NCBI RefSeq assembly: GCF_004137355.1
Contig: NZ_SDVB01000391.1
Coordinates: 62,001-126,000 of the forward strand
DNA length: 64,000 nucleotides
Direction: 5' to 3'
Source of the DNA: Ciceribacter ferrooxidans
GTDB taxonomy: Bacteria; Pseudomonadota; Alphaproteobacteria; Rhizobiales; Rhizobiaceae
This document shows positions 1-8,781 of this stretch, piece by piece (position 1 is the first letter of the stretch; every line of letters starts with the position of its first letter). Below the pieces are notes generated by a model. The model made no database searches, had not been told where the DNA came from, and saw only the letters and a program-made list of their open reading frames with translations. Both the position numbers and the translations under genes were made by a program.

Positions 1-197
1 AAGCGCGCCAGCTGCAGAAGGGCGCCTATCTCGACCAGCGCCGTTTCCTCTCCGATCCGCCGACCGAGTATCGTCAGGTCGCCTCCGCGACGACCCTCGA
101 CGATTTGGGCGAGCCGGAGCTCAAGAAGGAAAAGCGCCGCAAGAAGGAAGCCAAGGCCGCGCGCCAGACGTCTTCCTGGTGGATGCCCTTCCAATAA
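1..197 (+). CDS. C-terminal end of an uncharacterised protein (5' truncated by window)
   Basis: The reading frame is open from the window edge (first full codon at base 3) and stops at TAA 195-197, giving 64 visible residues. The visible part is hydrophilic: a segment with LDQRRFLSDPP, then a Lys/Arg-rich run (KKEKRRKKEAKAAR), then a short aromatic end SSWWMPFQ. I do not recognise a family from this fragment. The basic linker followed by an aromatic tail could be a disordered C-terminus of a larger envelope or RNA-linked protein, but that is a guess. Codon use is that of the surrounding genes, so the frame is probably real. Confidence 0.6.
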   Translation, partial: ARQLQKGAYLDQRRFLSDPPTEYRQVASATTLDDLGEPELKKEKRRKKEAKAARQTSSWWMPFQ

Positions 198-275
198 GGG
201 TGCGCTCCCTCACAGTTTCGTAGCATGTCGCAGGCCGGAAACGGCCTGCAGCTCTGTTTGGCCCTTGAGATTTCC

Positions 276-758
276 ATGACCAGCTTCACCATCCGGAATG
301 CCACGCCGGCGGATGTCGGTTCGATCCTGCGCTTCATCACCGAACTCGCCATCTACGAGAAGGCCGAGCATGAGGTCGAGGCGACGGAAGAAAGCCTGAC
401 CCGGACGCTCTTCGGGCCGGGCTCCGTCACGGGGGCCGCGATCCTCGAGGCGGACGGCGTTCCGGCCGGTTTCGCCATCTGGTTCTACAGCTATTCCACC
501 TGGCAGGCGCGCAAGGGTCTTTATCTCGAAGATCTCTACGTCTCGCCCGACCATCGTGGTTCCGGCGCCGGCAAGCTCCTGCTGCGCCATCTTGCCAAGA
601 CTGCCGTTGAAGAAGGTTGTGGGCGCTTTGAATGGAGCGTGCTCGACTGGAACACCCCGGCGATCCGCGTCTACGAGGCCGTCGGCGCCGAGCCGCAGTC
701 GGAATGGATCCGCTACCGCCTTTCCGGCGACCGGCTCAGGGATTTCGCAGCCGGTTGA
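276..758 (+). CDS. GNAT family N-acetyltransferase
   Basis: A 160-residue protein with the GNAT fold: beta1 TIRNATPAD at the N-terminus, the acetyl-CoA pyrophosphate-binding loop HRGSGAGKLL at about residues 88-97, and motif B around NTPAIRVYEAVGA. The short length and EDLYV...RGSGAGK pattern resemble the diamine/amino-acid acetyltransferase branch, but the substrate cannot be read. An in-frame ATG at 225 would add 17 residues (MSQAGNGLQL...) that do not fit the family; ATG 276 places the conserved beta1 at the normal distance. It follows the unknown gene ending at 197 and precedes a separate cyclase gene. Confidence 0.85.
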   Translation: MTSFTIRNATPADVGSILRFITELAIYEKAEHEVEATEESLTRTLFGPGSVTGAAILEADGVPAGFAIWFYSYSTWQARKGLYLEDLYVSPDHRGSGAGKLLLRHLAKTAVEEGCGRFEWSVLDWNTPAIRVYEAVGAEPQSEWIRYRLSGDRLRDFAAG

Positions 759-829
759 CGTGTTTCTATCCGGGATTTTGCCACCCCGGCGTCACATCCC
801 GTTAACCGGACGGACCATAGTGTCCGGCC

Positions 830-1627
830 ATGTTCAAGATCAGCAGGCAGACGGCGACCAAGGCGGCTGTCGTGACGGCACTGTCCGTCGCGGCCTCGGT
901 TTCGATCGTGCTGCTGCTCGTGCCGATGCTCGGCGGCCATCCCGACGGGCCCGGCTTCTGGATGAGCGTCCTGTGCCCGCTCGTCATCGCCGCACCGGCG
1001 AGTGCCTGGCAGTTCCACCAGAAGGAGACGATCGAGCGCCAGCGCGACGAGATCGCGCGCATGCACGTCGAACTGGAGGACATGCATGCGGAACTCTCCG
1101 CGCTGCATGCGGACCTCAAGCAGCGGTCGCGGATCGATTCCCTCACCGGTGGATTGAACCGCGAGACCTTCTTCGCCACCCTCGACGCCGCGGCATCCGG
1201 GCCGCAGTCGTCCGCGCTGCTGATCGCCGACGCCGACCATTTCAAGAAGATCAACGATACCTTCGGTCATCTCGTCGGTGACGAGGCATTGCGGGTGATC
1301 GGCAGGACGATCGCCGCGACGCTCGGCTCCCGCGACTTCTGGGGCCGGATCGGCGGCGAGGAATTCGTGCTGTTCCTCGACGGAGCCGATCGGGCGAAGG
1401 CGCTGGCCGTCGCCGAGGCACTCCGCGGCGCCGTAGCCGGCAGCAAGGTCCTCGTCGAGGGCGCGCGCGTACCGCTGTCCGTCAGCATCGGCGCACGGTG
1501 TTCCTCCGGGCGCTTCGATCCGACGGAACTCTTCCGGCAGGCTGACGAAGACCTCTACCGGGCCAAGAAAGCCGGTCGCAACCGCATCGTCATCGATGGC
1601 GAGGAGGCCGGAACGGTCGTCGCCTGA
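830..1627 (+). CDS. Membrane-anchored GGDEF diguanylate cyclase
   Basis: A 265-residue protein. Two hydrophobic segments (about residues 11-33 and 42-60) are followed by a predicted coiled coil (about 62-99, heptads EIARMHVELEDMHAEL) and a C-terminal GGDEF domain (about 100-260). The active-site signature is GGEEF at residues 175-179, a catalytically competent form, and the DADHFKKIND Mg/GTP-binding region is intact, so synthesis of cyclic di-GMP from two GTP is expected. I see no RxxD inhibitory site at the usual place just before the signature. No separate sensor domain is visible; the signal is probably sensed through the membrane helices or the coiled coil. Confidence 0.88.
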   Translation: MFKISRQTATKAAVVTALSVAASVSIVLLLVPMLGGHPDGPGFWMSVLCPLVIAAPASAWQFHQKETIERQRDEIARMHVELEDMHAELSALHADLKQRSRIDSLTGGLNRETFFATLDAAASGPQSSALLIADADHFKKINDTFGHLVGDEALRVIGRTIAATLGSRDFWGRIGGEEFVLFLDGADRAKALAVAEALRGAVAGSKVLVEGARVPLSVSIGARCSSGRFDPTELFRQADEDLYRAKKAGRNRIVIDGEEAGTVVA

Positions 1628-1637
1628 GAGGTGCCGC

Positions 1638-2096
1638 TCAGAGCTCCTCGCGCCGTTCCCGGAAAAAGGCCTTGAGAATCTCCGCGGCCGGCCGCTCGCC
1701 GATACCGGAATAGACCTCCGGCGCGTGGTGGCAGGTCGGCTGCGCGTAGAAGCGCACGCCATTGTCGACGCCGCCGCCCTTCGGGTCCTCGGCACCGTAA
1801 TAGAGTCGGCGGATGCGGGCGAAGGAAATTGCCGCCGCGCACATCGTGCAGGGTTCCAGCGTGACGTAGAGATCGGCGCCGGAGAGCCGCTCGTCGCCGA
1901 CGCGCTGCGCGGCGAGCCGGATCGCGGCGATCTCGGCGTGCGCCGTCACGTCGTGCAGTTCGCGGGTGCGGTTCCCGGCGCTCGCGACCACCTCGCCGTC
2001 GAGCACGACCACGGCGCCGATGGGCACTTCGCCGCGTTTCCCGGCCGCTTCGGCCTCCGCCAGCGCAAGCTCCATGAAACGATTCGCCGGCGGCAT
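1638..2096 (-). CDS. tadA: tRNA-specific adenosine deaminase TadA
   Basis: A 152-residue zinc-dependent deaminase that converts A34 to inosine in the tRNA-Arg(ACG) anticodon, allowing decoding of CGN codons. It has the HAE motif (TAHAEIAAI) carrying the catalytic Glu and the PCxxC zinc motif (LEPCTMCAAAI). The start ATG at 2096 (MPPANRFMEL) matches the family N-terminus; an upstream extension to 2171 would overlap the divergent rluB start region and adds unlikely sequence. It is divergent from rluB, with 68 bp between the starts. Confidence 0.94.
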   Translation of the reverse strand: MPPANRFMELALAEAEAAGKRGEVPIGAVVVLDGEVVASAGNRTRELHDVTAHAEIAAIRLAAQRVGDERLSGADLYVTLEPCTMCAAAISFARIRRLYYGAEDPKGGGVDNGVRFYAQPTCHHAPEVYSGIGERPAAEILKAFFRERREEL

Positions 2097-2164
2097 GTGA
2101 CATTTCCTCTTAACCAAGGCCCCGCGACCTGATAGGACACGGCCAAACCACAGGCAAACAACAA

Positions 2165-3991
2165 ATGACATCCAAAGACAAGCCTAAGCGTCCCGGCGCC
2201 AAATCGTCCGAACGCGGCGCAAAGCCGTCGCCCCGCAAATTCACCCGTTCCGCCGAGAAGGGCGCGCCGAAATCGGCCGACAAGGCGGCACCGAAGGCTG
2301 CACCGAGACCCAGCAAGCCGGTGCCTGCCGTCGCGGCCGGCGCCGAAGCGGTCGTTCCCGAGCGCATTTCCAAGCTTCTCGCCCGCGCGGGCGTCGCCTC
2401 GCGCCGCGATGTCGAGCGCATGATCATGGAAGGCCGCGTCAGCCTCAATGGCAAGGTGCTCGACACGCCGGTCGTCAATGCGACCTTCGCCGACCAGATC
2501 GAGGTCGACGGCCTGCCGATCCGCGGCATCGAGCGTACCCGTCTCTGGCTCTACCACAAGCCGGCGGGGCTGGTGACCACCAATTCCGATCCGGAAGGCC
2601 GCCCGACGGTGTTCGAGAACCTGCCGGACGACCTGCCGCGCGTCATGTCCATCGGCCGCCTCGACATCAACACCGAAGGCCTGCTGCTTCTGACCAATGA
2701 CGGCGGCCTCGCCCGCGTGCTCGAACTGCCGACCACCGGCTGGCTGCGTCGCTACCGCGTCCGCGCCCATGGCGACATCGACCAGGACCGTCTCGACAAG
2801 CTGAAGGAAGGCATCGCCGTCGAAGGCGTGCTTTACGGCGCGATCGACGCGACCCTCGATCGCAAGCAGGGCCACAATGTCTGGCTCACCATGGGTCTGC
2901 GCGAGGGCAAGAACCGCGAGATCAAGAACGTGCTCGGCGCGCTCGGCCTCGAGGTCAACCGCCTGATCCGCATATCCTACGGGCCCTTCCAGCTTGGCGA
3001 TCTGCCGGAAGGCCAGGTCCAGGAGGTCCGCGGCCGGATGCTGCGCGACCAGCTCGGACCGCGCCTCATCGAGGATGCGAAGGCAAATTTCGACGCGCCG
3101 ATCTATTCCCGCGATCGCGACGAGGACGAGGGCGAGACCGCCGAGAAGCCCTCCGAAAAGCCGCAGCGTGGCAAGCGTGAAAAGCCCGAAGATCGCCGCG
3201 AACGTGCGCTCGACAGGCTCGACACCCGCCGCTCCGGCCCGGCGTCCAAGGGAGCGCGCGGCGACAGGCGGGAGGACGGCGACTTTGCCGACCGCCCAAA
3301 GCGCAAGCCGATGGGACAGAGCCGCACTGCCAATGTATGGATGGCGCCGGGTGCCCGTCCGCTCGGCGAGAAGGCTGCTGCCCGCAAGGCGGCCTCCGGT
3401 GCCGGCAAGCCGGGCGGCCGCCCGCGCTTCGAGGACGCCTCGCGGAGCGGAAAGCCGGCGTTCGGCCAGCCCGACGCCCGCTCGCGCGTGACGATCAGCA
3501 AGACCCGCGACGAGGAAGGCGAATGGATTCGCGCCGAGGCGCCGCCGCGCCGCAAGGACGAGGACGAGGGTTTCGGCGGCAGGCGCAGTGCCGGTGGCCG
3601 GCCGGATCGCGGCGATCGTCCCCGCGAAGGACGCTCTTTCGAAGGTCGGTCGTTCGAGGACAGGCCTCGCCGCGAGCGTCCGCAGGAGGCGCGCGACCGC
3701 AGCGATCGTCCCCGTGGGGACAAGCCCTACGGCGATCGCCCACGCAGCGACAAGCCTTACGGTGATCGGCCCCGCAGCGGCGGCAAGCCTTCCGGCGACA
3801 GGCCGTTTTCGGGCAAGCCCGAGGGCAAGGGCGGCAAGAGCTTTGGCGACAAGCGTTTCGGCGGCAAACCCGGTGGCAGCAAGCCTGCGGGTGGAGGCGA
3901 CAAGCCGCGGGGCGGCCGTCCGGGTGGCGGAAAGCCTTTCGGGGGCAAGCCTTCCGGCGGTGGCCGGGGTCCTTCGAAGGGCCGGAGGTAA
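2165..3991 (+). CDS. rluB: 23S rRNA pseudouridine synthase, RluB type, with a very long basic tail
   Basis: A 608-residue protein. After a Lys/Ser/Pro-rich leader (about 1-55) come an S4 RNA-binding domain (about 60-105, PERISKLLARAGVASRRD) and the RsuA/RluB catalytic domain (about 115-290) with the catalytic Asp in SIGRLDINTEGLLLLTNDG. This family isomerises a uridine in 23S rRNA helix 80 near the peptidyl transferase centre. From about residue 315 to the end the protein is low complexity, rich in Gly, Arg, Lys, Asp and Pro, with repeats such as GDRPRSDKPY and GGKPSGD, making it about twice the length of the E. coli enzyme. The tail is probably disordered and RNA- or ribosome-binding. rsmD follows 6 bp downstream. 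Confidence 0.9.
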   Translation: MTSKDKPKRPGAKSSERGAKPSPRKFTRSAEKGAPKSADKAAPKAAPRPSKPVPAVAAGAEAVVPERISKLLARAGVASRRDVERMIMEGRVSLNGKVLDTPVVNATFADQIEVDGLPIRGIERTRLWLYHKPAGLVTTNSDPEGRPTVFENLPDDLPRVMSIGRLDINTEGLLLLTNDGGLARVLELPTTGWLRRYRVRAHGDIDQDRLDKLKEGIAVEGVLYGAIDATLDRKQGHNVWLTMGLREGKNREIKNVLGALGLEVNRLIRISYGPFQLGDLPEGQVQEVRGRMLRDQLGPRLIEDAKANFDAPIYSRDRDEDEGETAEKPSEKPQRGKREKPEDRRERALDRLDTRRSGPASKGARGDRREDGDFADRPKRKPMGQSRTANVWMAPGARPLGEKAAARKAASGAGKPGGRPRFEDASRSGKPAFGQPDARSRVTISKTRDEEGEWIRAEAPPRRKDEDEGFGGRRSAGGRPDRGDRPREGRSFEGRSFEDRPRRERPQEARDRSDRPRGDKPYGDRPRSDKPYGDRPRSGGKPSGDRPFSGKPEGKGGKSFGDKRFGGKPGGSKPAGGGDKPRGGRPGGGKPFGGKPSGGGRGPSKGRR

Positions 3992-3997
3992 GGCGCG

Positions 3998-4558
3998 GTG
4001 CGGATCGTCGGCGGTGAGTTTCGCGGTCGCAATCTGGCCACCCCGAAATCGAACGCGATCCGGCCGACCATCGACCGGACGCGCGAGAGCCTGTTCAACA
4101 TCCTGACCCACGCGCATCCGGGCTGTCTCAATGGCACGCGCGTGCTCGACCTCTTCGCCGGCACAGGTGCTGTCGGACTGGAGGCGCTGTCGCGCGGCTG
4201 CCGTGCCGCGCTCTTCGTTGAAAACAGCGTCGAGGGCCGCAGCCTTCTCTGGGAGAACATCGATGCGCTCGGCCTGCACGGCCGGGCGAAGATCCTGCGG
4301 CGCGACGCCACCCTGCTCGGTCCCGCCGCCAATATCGAGCCCTTTCATCTGTTGTTCGCAGACCCGCCCTACAACAAGGGGCTCGGGGAGAAGGCGTTCG
4401 CTGCCGCCCATGAAGGCGGCTGGCTGGTGCCGGGCGCGCTCGCAATCCTGGAGGAGAAGGCCGAGGCGGTGATAAACATGCACCCGGCCTTCCGCCTCAT
4501 CGAGGAGCGGACCTTCGGCGACACGAAGATGTATTTCTACGAATACCGTCCCGCCTGA
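3998..4558 (+). CDS. rsmD: 16S rRNA (guanine-N2-)-methyltransferase RsmD
   Basis: A 186-residue class I SAM-dependent methyltransferase that methylates G966 of 16S rRNA. The SAM-binding motif is VLDLFAGTGAVGLEALSRG, and the catalytic motif is ADPPYNKG. The start is GTG 3998 (MRIVGGEFRGRNLATP), which gives the normal family N-terminus and lies 6 bp after the rluB stop, so the two rRNA-modification genes are probably cotranscribed. The patatin-like gene begins 2 bp after its stop. Confidence 0.94.
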   Translation: MRIVGGEFRGRNLATPKSNAIRPTIDRTRESLFNILTHAHPGCLNGTRVLDLFAGTGAVGLEALSRGCRAALFVENSVEGRSLLWENIDALGLHGRAKILRRDATLLGPAANIEPFHLLFADPPYNKGLGEKAFAAAHEGGWLVPGALAILEEKAEAVINMHPAFRLIEERTFGDTKMYFYEYRPA

Positions 4559-4560
4559 CG

Positions 4561-5466
4561 GTGACGGGCAAACGAGGACTGCCGGTGGAAAGCGAAACGA
4601 CGCCAGCGATGCTCCCGGCTCCGGTCTCTTCCGGCGGACCCACGCTGGCGCTTGCGCTCGGGGCGGGCGGCGCCCGCGGACTTGCCCACATCCCGGTCGT
4701 CGAGGCGCTCGACGAGATGGGCATTCGGCCGGCGGCGATCGCCGGTTCCTCGATCGGCGCGATCATCGGCGCGGGCATGGCCGCCGGCATGACCGGCCGC
4801 GACATCCGCGATTATACGCTGGAGACGGTCGGCAAGCGTTCGGCGCTGGCAAACCGCCTCTGGAGTCTCGGGCCGGCGACCATGCGCGATGCGCTCGGCG
4901 GGTTCCGGCTCGGCCAGTTCAATCTCGAACGCATCCTCACGGCCTTTCTGCCGGAGCGCCTGCCGGAGCATTTTTCCGGCCTCGAAATCCCGCTCAAGGT
5001 CGTCGCGACCGACTATTTCGGCCAGACCGAGGTCGTCTGCGAGAGCGGCGATCTCCTGAATGCGCTGGCAGCGTCGGCGGCAATCCCCGCGCTCTTCATG
5101 CCGGTGCGCCTCGGCGGCCGCTTCATGATCGACGGCGGCATCTACAACCCCGTTCCCTATGACCACCTCGCCGGCACGGCCGACATCGTGATCGGCGTCG
5201 ATGTGATCGGCGGGCCCGTCGGCGACGACGGCGAGCCGCCGAACCGCATCGACAGTCTGTTCGGCGCAAGCCAGCTGATGATGCAGGCCAATCTGACGCT
5301 CAAGCAGAAGCTCTCGCCGCCCGACATCCTGCTGCGGCCGGACGTCAACTCCTACCGCGTGCTCGACTTCCTGAAGGCGCGGCAGATCCTCGACACGGCA
5401 GAAGCCCTCAAAGACGACCTCAAGCGCCGGATCGAGGCACGGATGGAGGACGTCGTCCGCAGCTGA
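4561..5466 (+). CDS. Patatin-like phospholipase family protein (RssA type)
   Basis: A protein of up to 301 residues with the patatin serine-hydrolase features: oxyanion loop GAGGARGLAHI, nucleophile elbow GSSIG (catalytic Ser), and the catalytic Asp in DGGIYNPVP. It is expected to hydrolyse acyl esters of phospholipids or other lipids in the cytoplasm or at the inner membrane; the substrate is unknown. The frame opens at GTG 4561, 2 bp after rsmD. A second GTG at 4585 has a better placed AGGA upstream and may be the true start, which would remove 8 residues. It converges with the Kef-type antiporter gene. Confidence 0.85.
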   Translation: MTGKRGLPVESETTPAMLPAPVSSGGPTLALALGAGGARGLAHIPVVEALDEMGIRPAAIAGSSIGAIIGAGMAAGMTGRDIRDYTLETVGKRSALANRLWSLGPATMRDALGGFRLGQFNLERILTAFLPERLPEHFSGLEIPLKVVATDYFGQTEVVCESGDLLNALAASAAIPALFMPVRLGGRFMIDGGIYNPVPYDHLAGTADIVIGVDVIGGPVGDDGEPPNRIDSLFGASQLMMQANLTLKQKLSPPDILLRPDVNSYRVLDFLKARQILDTAEALKDDLKRRIEARMEDVVRS

Positions 5467-5472
5467 CGGCGC

Positions 5473-7290
5473 TCAGGAATCCTCCGTTCCCGAATGCGCG
5501 CGAACGGCGGCCTCGACGTCGTCCGGCGTCGCGCGCTTCGGCTTCACCAGCGGTTCCGGCCGGACCGGACGATTGTGCAGCATGTGCCGTCCGGCATGCA
5601 GACCGTCCGTCAGCTGGATGCGCAGCCGTTCCTCGTCGCGGCGGCGGATATCCTCGCCAATCGCCAGCGCGTCCTCCTCGCTCATGCCGAGGGCTTCCAG
5701 GGTCTTGCGACCGAAGAGCAGGCCCGATTCCAGCGTCTCGCGCAGCTCGTATTCGACGTTGCGCGCTCTGAGCGACAGGCTGTGGATGCGATCGTAGGAG
5801 CGCACGAAGAGCCGCACGTCGGGGCATTCGGCGAGAATGAGGTCGACGATCCGGTCGGTCGTCTCCTTCTTCTGCGTGCAGACCGCGACGATCTTCGCCC
5901 GCTTCAACCCCGCCGCACGGAGCACGTCGAGCCGGTTGCCGTCGCCGTAATAGATGCGGAACCCGAAGGAGGCCGCCTGACGGATGCGGTCGGCGGAATC
6001 GTCGATGATCGTCACGTCGCGACCGCTTGCAAGCAGGATCTGTGCAGCGATCTGGGCGAAACGCGAAAACCCGATGATCAGCACGTCCGAGCCGGCGCCC
6101 TCGAAGTCCTCGTCGAGCTCCTCGCGGCTATCGCCGGAGAGCAGACGGCGCGAGAGCGCCGCACCGATCGGCGTCAGCGCCATGGTCAGCGTGACGATCG
6201 AAATCAGCAGCGAGGCGGTACCGTTCGAAAGCAACTGCTGAGCGGTCGCGGTGGTGAACAGCACGAAACCGAACTCGCCGCCCTGCGGCAACAGAAAGGC
6301 GATCCGAACGGCGTCGTCATGCGAAGAACCGGACGTCCGGCAGAGCGTGTAGAGGATCGCGGCCTTGATCACGATCACCGCCGGCACGGCGACCAGCACG
6401 AGAACGAAGTTGTCGAGGATGACGTTCAGATCGAGCGACAGCCCGACGGCCATGAAAAACAGCCCGAGCAGGATGCCGCGGAAGGGCTCGATATCGGCCT
6501 CGAGTTCGTGACGATAGGAGGATTCGGCGAGCATCACGCCGGACAGGAATGCGCCCATGGCCATGGAGAGCCCGGCGAGCTGCATCAGCACCGCCGATCC
6601 GAGCACGACCAGCAGCGCCGCGGCGATCATCACCTCCCGCGCGCCGGTGCGGGCAATGATCTGGAAGAGCGGCGTCAGAAGGTAGCGGCCGGCCATCACC
6701 ATCGCGACGACGGCGAGCACCGCGACGATCGAATCGACGAGCACCGAGCCGTTCGCCGTCTCATGACCGCTCGAAAGGATCGAGACCATGGCGAGCAACG
6801 GCACGATCGCAAGGTCCTGCAGCAGCAGGATCGAGAAGGAACGCTGGCCGTAGCGGGTGTTCATATCGCCGGCGTCGTTCAGGAGCTGTAGCGCGAAGGC
6901 GGTCGAGGAGAGCGCGAGCCCGAAGCCTGCGACCAGGCCGCCGCGCCAGTCGACGAGGCCGGAAAAGACGGCGGCGCCCGTGAGCGCGAGGCCGGTCAGC
7001 AGCACTTGCGCCGTTCCGAGGCCGAAGATGTCGGCGCGCATGCGCCAGAGCCGCGACGGATTGAGTTCGAGGCCGATGATGAAGAGCAGGAACACCACAC
7101 CGAGTTCGGCGACCGCGAGAATTTCGCCCGCACCCGTCAGCAGGTGAAGGATCGGGCCGATGACCACACCGGCGGCAAGATAGCCGAGCACGGTTCCGAG
7201 CCCGAGCTTGCGGAAGATCGGCGCCGCCACGACGGCGCCCCCGAGCAGAAGCAAGGTTTCCGTGAAGAGCGCGTCCGGTGCCGTCGTCAA
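5473..7290 (-). CDS. Kef-type monovalent cation:proton antiporter with RCK N domain (CPA2)
   Basis: About 605 residues. Roughly a dozen membrane helices of the Na+/H+ exchanger domain fill residues about 5-385 (GTVLGYLAAGVVIGPILHLL, FIIGLELNPSRLW, ALSSTAFALQLL, LLPQGGEFGFVLF). A cytoplasmic Rossmann domain follows from about residue 405 (DVLIIGFSRFAQIAAQILL, ending in an IDD acidic pair), the NAD/nucleotide-binding RCK N regulatory domain of KefB/KefC. It should couple K+ efflux to proton entry. The only plausible start near the first helix is TTG 7290, preceded by GGGAGAAT; ATG 7398 would overlap the divergent pmbA gene. I do not see an accessory KefF/KefG gene nearby. Confidence 0.85.
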   Translation of the reverse strand: MTTAPDALFTETLLLLGGAVVAAPIFRKLGLGTVLGYLAAGVVIGPILHLLTGAGEILAVAELGVVFLLFIIGLELNPSRLWRMRADIFGLGTAQVLLTGLALTGAAVFSGLVDWRGGLVAGFGLALSSTAFALQLLNDAGDMNTRYGQRSFSILLLQDLAIVPLLAMVSILSSGHETANGSVLVDSIVAVLAVVAMVMAGRYLLTPLFQIIARTGAREVMIAAALLVVLGSAVLMQLAGLSMAMGAFLSGVMLAESSYRHELEADIEPFRGILLGLFFMAVGLSLDLNVILDNFVLVLVAVPAVIVIKAAILYTLCRTSGSSHDDAVRIAFLLPQGGEFGFVLFTTATAQQLLSNGTASLLISIVTLTMALTPIGAALSRRLLSGDSREELDEDFEGAGSDVLIIGFSRFAQIAAQILLASGRDVTIIDDSADRIRQAASFGFRIYYGDGNRLDVLRAAGLKRAKIVAVCTQKKETTDRIVDLILAECPDVRLFVRSYDRIHSLSLRARNVEYELRETLESGLLFGRKTLEALGMSEEDALAIGEDIRRRDEERLRIQLTDGLHAGRHMLHNRPVRPEPLVKPKRATPDDVEAAVRAHSGTEDS

Positions 7291-7349
7291 GCCGTTATTC
7301 TCCCTTTTTGTCTGTCGTGACGGCTCTCGGGGAATCGGTGCCACGGCCC

Positions 7350-7378
7350 TTGATGCCTGTTGTAATGCACAATACATG
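7350..7378 (+). promoter_or_regulatory. Candidate sigma70-type promoter for pmbA
   Basis: TTGATG (7350-7355) and TACATG (7373-7378) are separated by 17 bp in the divergent gap between the Kef antiporter gene and pmbA. Transcription would start near 7385, which makes ATG 7387 almost leaderless and favours the ATG at 7402 with its AAAGG site as the pmbA start. Found by eye only. Confidence 0.35.
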
Positions 7379-7401
7379 GAGCCGTAATGAAAGGCCAAAT
7401 C

Positions 7402-8748
7402 ATGACCTCTGAAATCGATTCCGCCAGTCTTCTTTCCCGCGCCGGCCAGCTCGTCGATCTCGCCCTGAAGGCGGGCGCCGACAGTGCGGATGCGGTCGTC
7501 GTCCGGTCGCGCTCGAAGTCGGTCGGCGTTCGCCTCGGCAAGGTGGAGACGACGGAGTCTTCCGAAAGCGACGACTTCTCGCTGCGGGTCTTCATCGGCA
7601 GGCAGGTCGCGAGCGTCTCGGCCAATCCCGGCTTCGACCTGAAGGCACTCGCCGAGCGCGCGGTCGCGATGGCGAAGGTGTCACCGGAAGACCCCTTCGC
7701 CGGTCTCGCCGACGCGGCCGACCTCGCGCGGTCCTACCCCGATCTCGACCTTTTCGATCCGACCGAGGTGTCGAGCGATGCCTTGCGGGATGCGGCGCTC
7801 GCGGCGGAAGAGGCGGCCCTTGCGGTCAAGGGGGTCTCCAACTCGGTCGGGGCGGGTGCTTCGGCCGGCATGGGCGGTCTTGTGCTCGTCACATCCCACG
7901 GATTTTCCGGCAGTTTCCAGTCCTCTCGCTTCGGCTGCTCCGTCGGCGTCATCGCCGGCGAAGGTACGCGGATGGAGCGTGACCACGATTTCGACAGCCG
8001 GCTCTTCCATGCCGATCTCGATCCTGCCGCCGAAATCGGGCGACGGGCCGGCGAGCGGGCGGTCCGCCGTCTCGACCCCCGCCAGGTCGAAACCGGCCAG
8101 AACGTCACCGTCGTGTTCGACCCGCGCGTGGCGCGCGGCTTCATCGGCCACATCGCCGGCGCGATCAATGGCGCGGCGGTCGCCCGCAAGACCTCCTTCC
8201 TGCGCGATCGCATGGGAACGGAGGTGCTGAAGTCCGGGTTGAACATCACGGACGATCCGCTGAAGGTGCGCGGCTCCGGCTCGCGGCCCTTCGACGGCGA
8301 GGGCGTGAAGGGCGAGAAGCTGGTGATGATCGAGGACGGCGTGCTGAAGCACTGGTTCCTGTCTTCCTCGGCCGCCCGTGAACTCGGCCTCCATACCAAC
8401 GGACGCGGCTCGCGCGGCGGAACGGCGGTGTCTCCGACCTCGACCAACCTGGCGCTCGAGCCGGGCAGTGTCGCGCCGGAGGATCTGATCCGTTCGGTCG
8501 GAACCGGCTTCTACGTCACCGAGCTGATCGGCCAGGGCGTCAACATGGTGACGGGTGAATACAGCCGCGGCGCCACCGGCTTCTGGATCGAGAACGGCGA
8601 GCTTGCCTACCCGGTTTCCGGCGTGACGATCGCCTCGAACCTGAAAGACATGTTCATGCGGCTGACCGCGGCGAATGACATCGACCGCAAGTTTGCCGTC
8701 GCCGCCCCGACCATTGCCATCGAGGGCATGACGATCGCCGGCCGTTGA
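7402..8748 (+). CDS. pmbA: TldD/PmbA family protein, PmbA (TldE) subunit
   Basis: A 448-residue protein matching PmbA/TldE over its full length (SLLSRAGQLVDLALKAGADSAD near the start; LTAANDIDRK and PTIAIEGMTIAGR at the end). PmbA pairs with TldD in a zinc protease that trims ribosomally made peptides such as microcin B17 and acts on CcdA. As in other PmbA proteins the TldD metal-binding HExxxH is absent, so this is the partner subunit. tldD is not in the window. Start 7402 (MTSEIDSASL) has AAAGG upstream; an in-frame ATG at 7387 is the alternative. cysQ follows 33 bp downstream. Confidence 0.92.
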   Translation: MTSEIDSASLLSRAGQLVDLALKAGADSADAVVVRSRSKSVGVRLGKVETTESSESDDFSLRVFIGRQVASVSANPGFDLKALAERAVAMAKVSPEDPFAGLADAADLARSYPDLDLFDPTEVSSDALRDAALAAEEAALAVKGVSNSVGAGASAGMGGLVLVTSHGFSGSFQSSRFGCSVGVIAGEGTRMERDHDFDSRLFHADLDPAAEIGRRAGERAVRRLDPRQVETGQNVTVVFDPRVARGFIGHIAGAINGAAVARKTSFLRDRMGTEVLKSGLNITDDPLKVRGSGSRPFDGEGVKGEKLVMIEDGVLKHWFLSSSAARELGLHTNGRGSRGGTAVSPTSTNLALEPGSVAPEDLIRSVGTGFYVTELIGQGVNMVTGEYSRGATGFWIENGELAYPVSGVTIASNLKDMFMRLTAANDIDRKFAVAAPTIAIEGMTIAGR

Positions 8749-8781
8749 CGTGAGCCGCAAAACGCAGAGGATGGTGCCATC

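Noticed and set aside
225-275. 17-residue N-terminal extension of the GNAT protein
   Set aside because: The extension is unlike the family start, and ATG 276 gives the expected beta1 position.
1946-4483. Long antisense open frame (845 codons) opposite rluB and rsmD
   Set aside because: It is a high-GC shadow: it overlaps genes with clear family motifs on the other strand, has no ribosome-binding site and reads as low-complexity Ala/Arg/Leu sequence.
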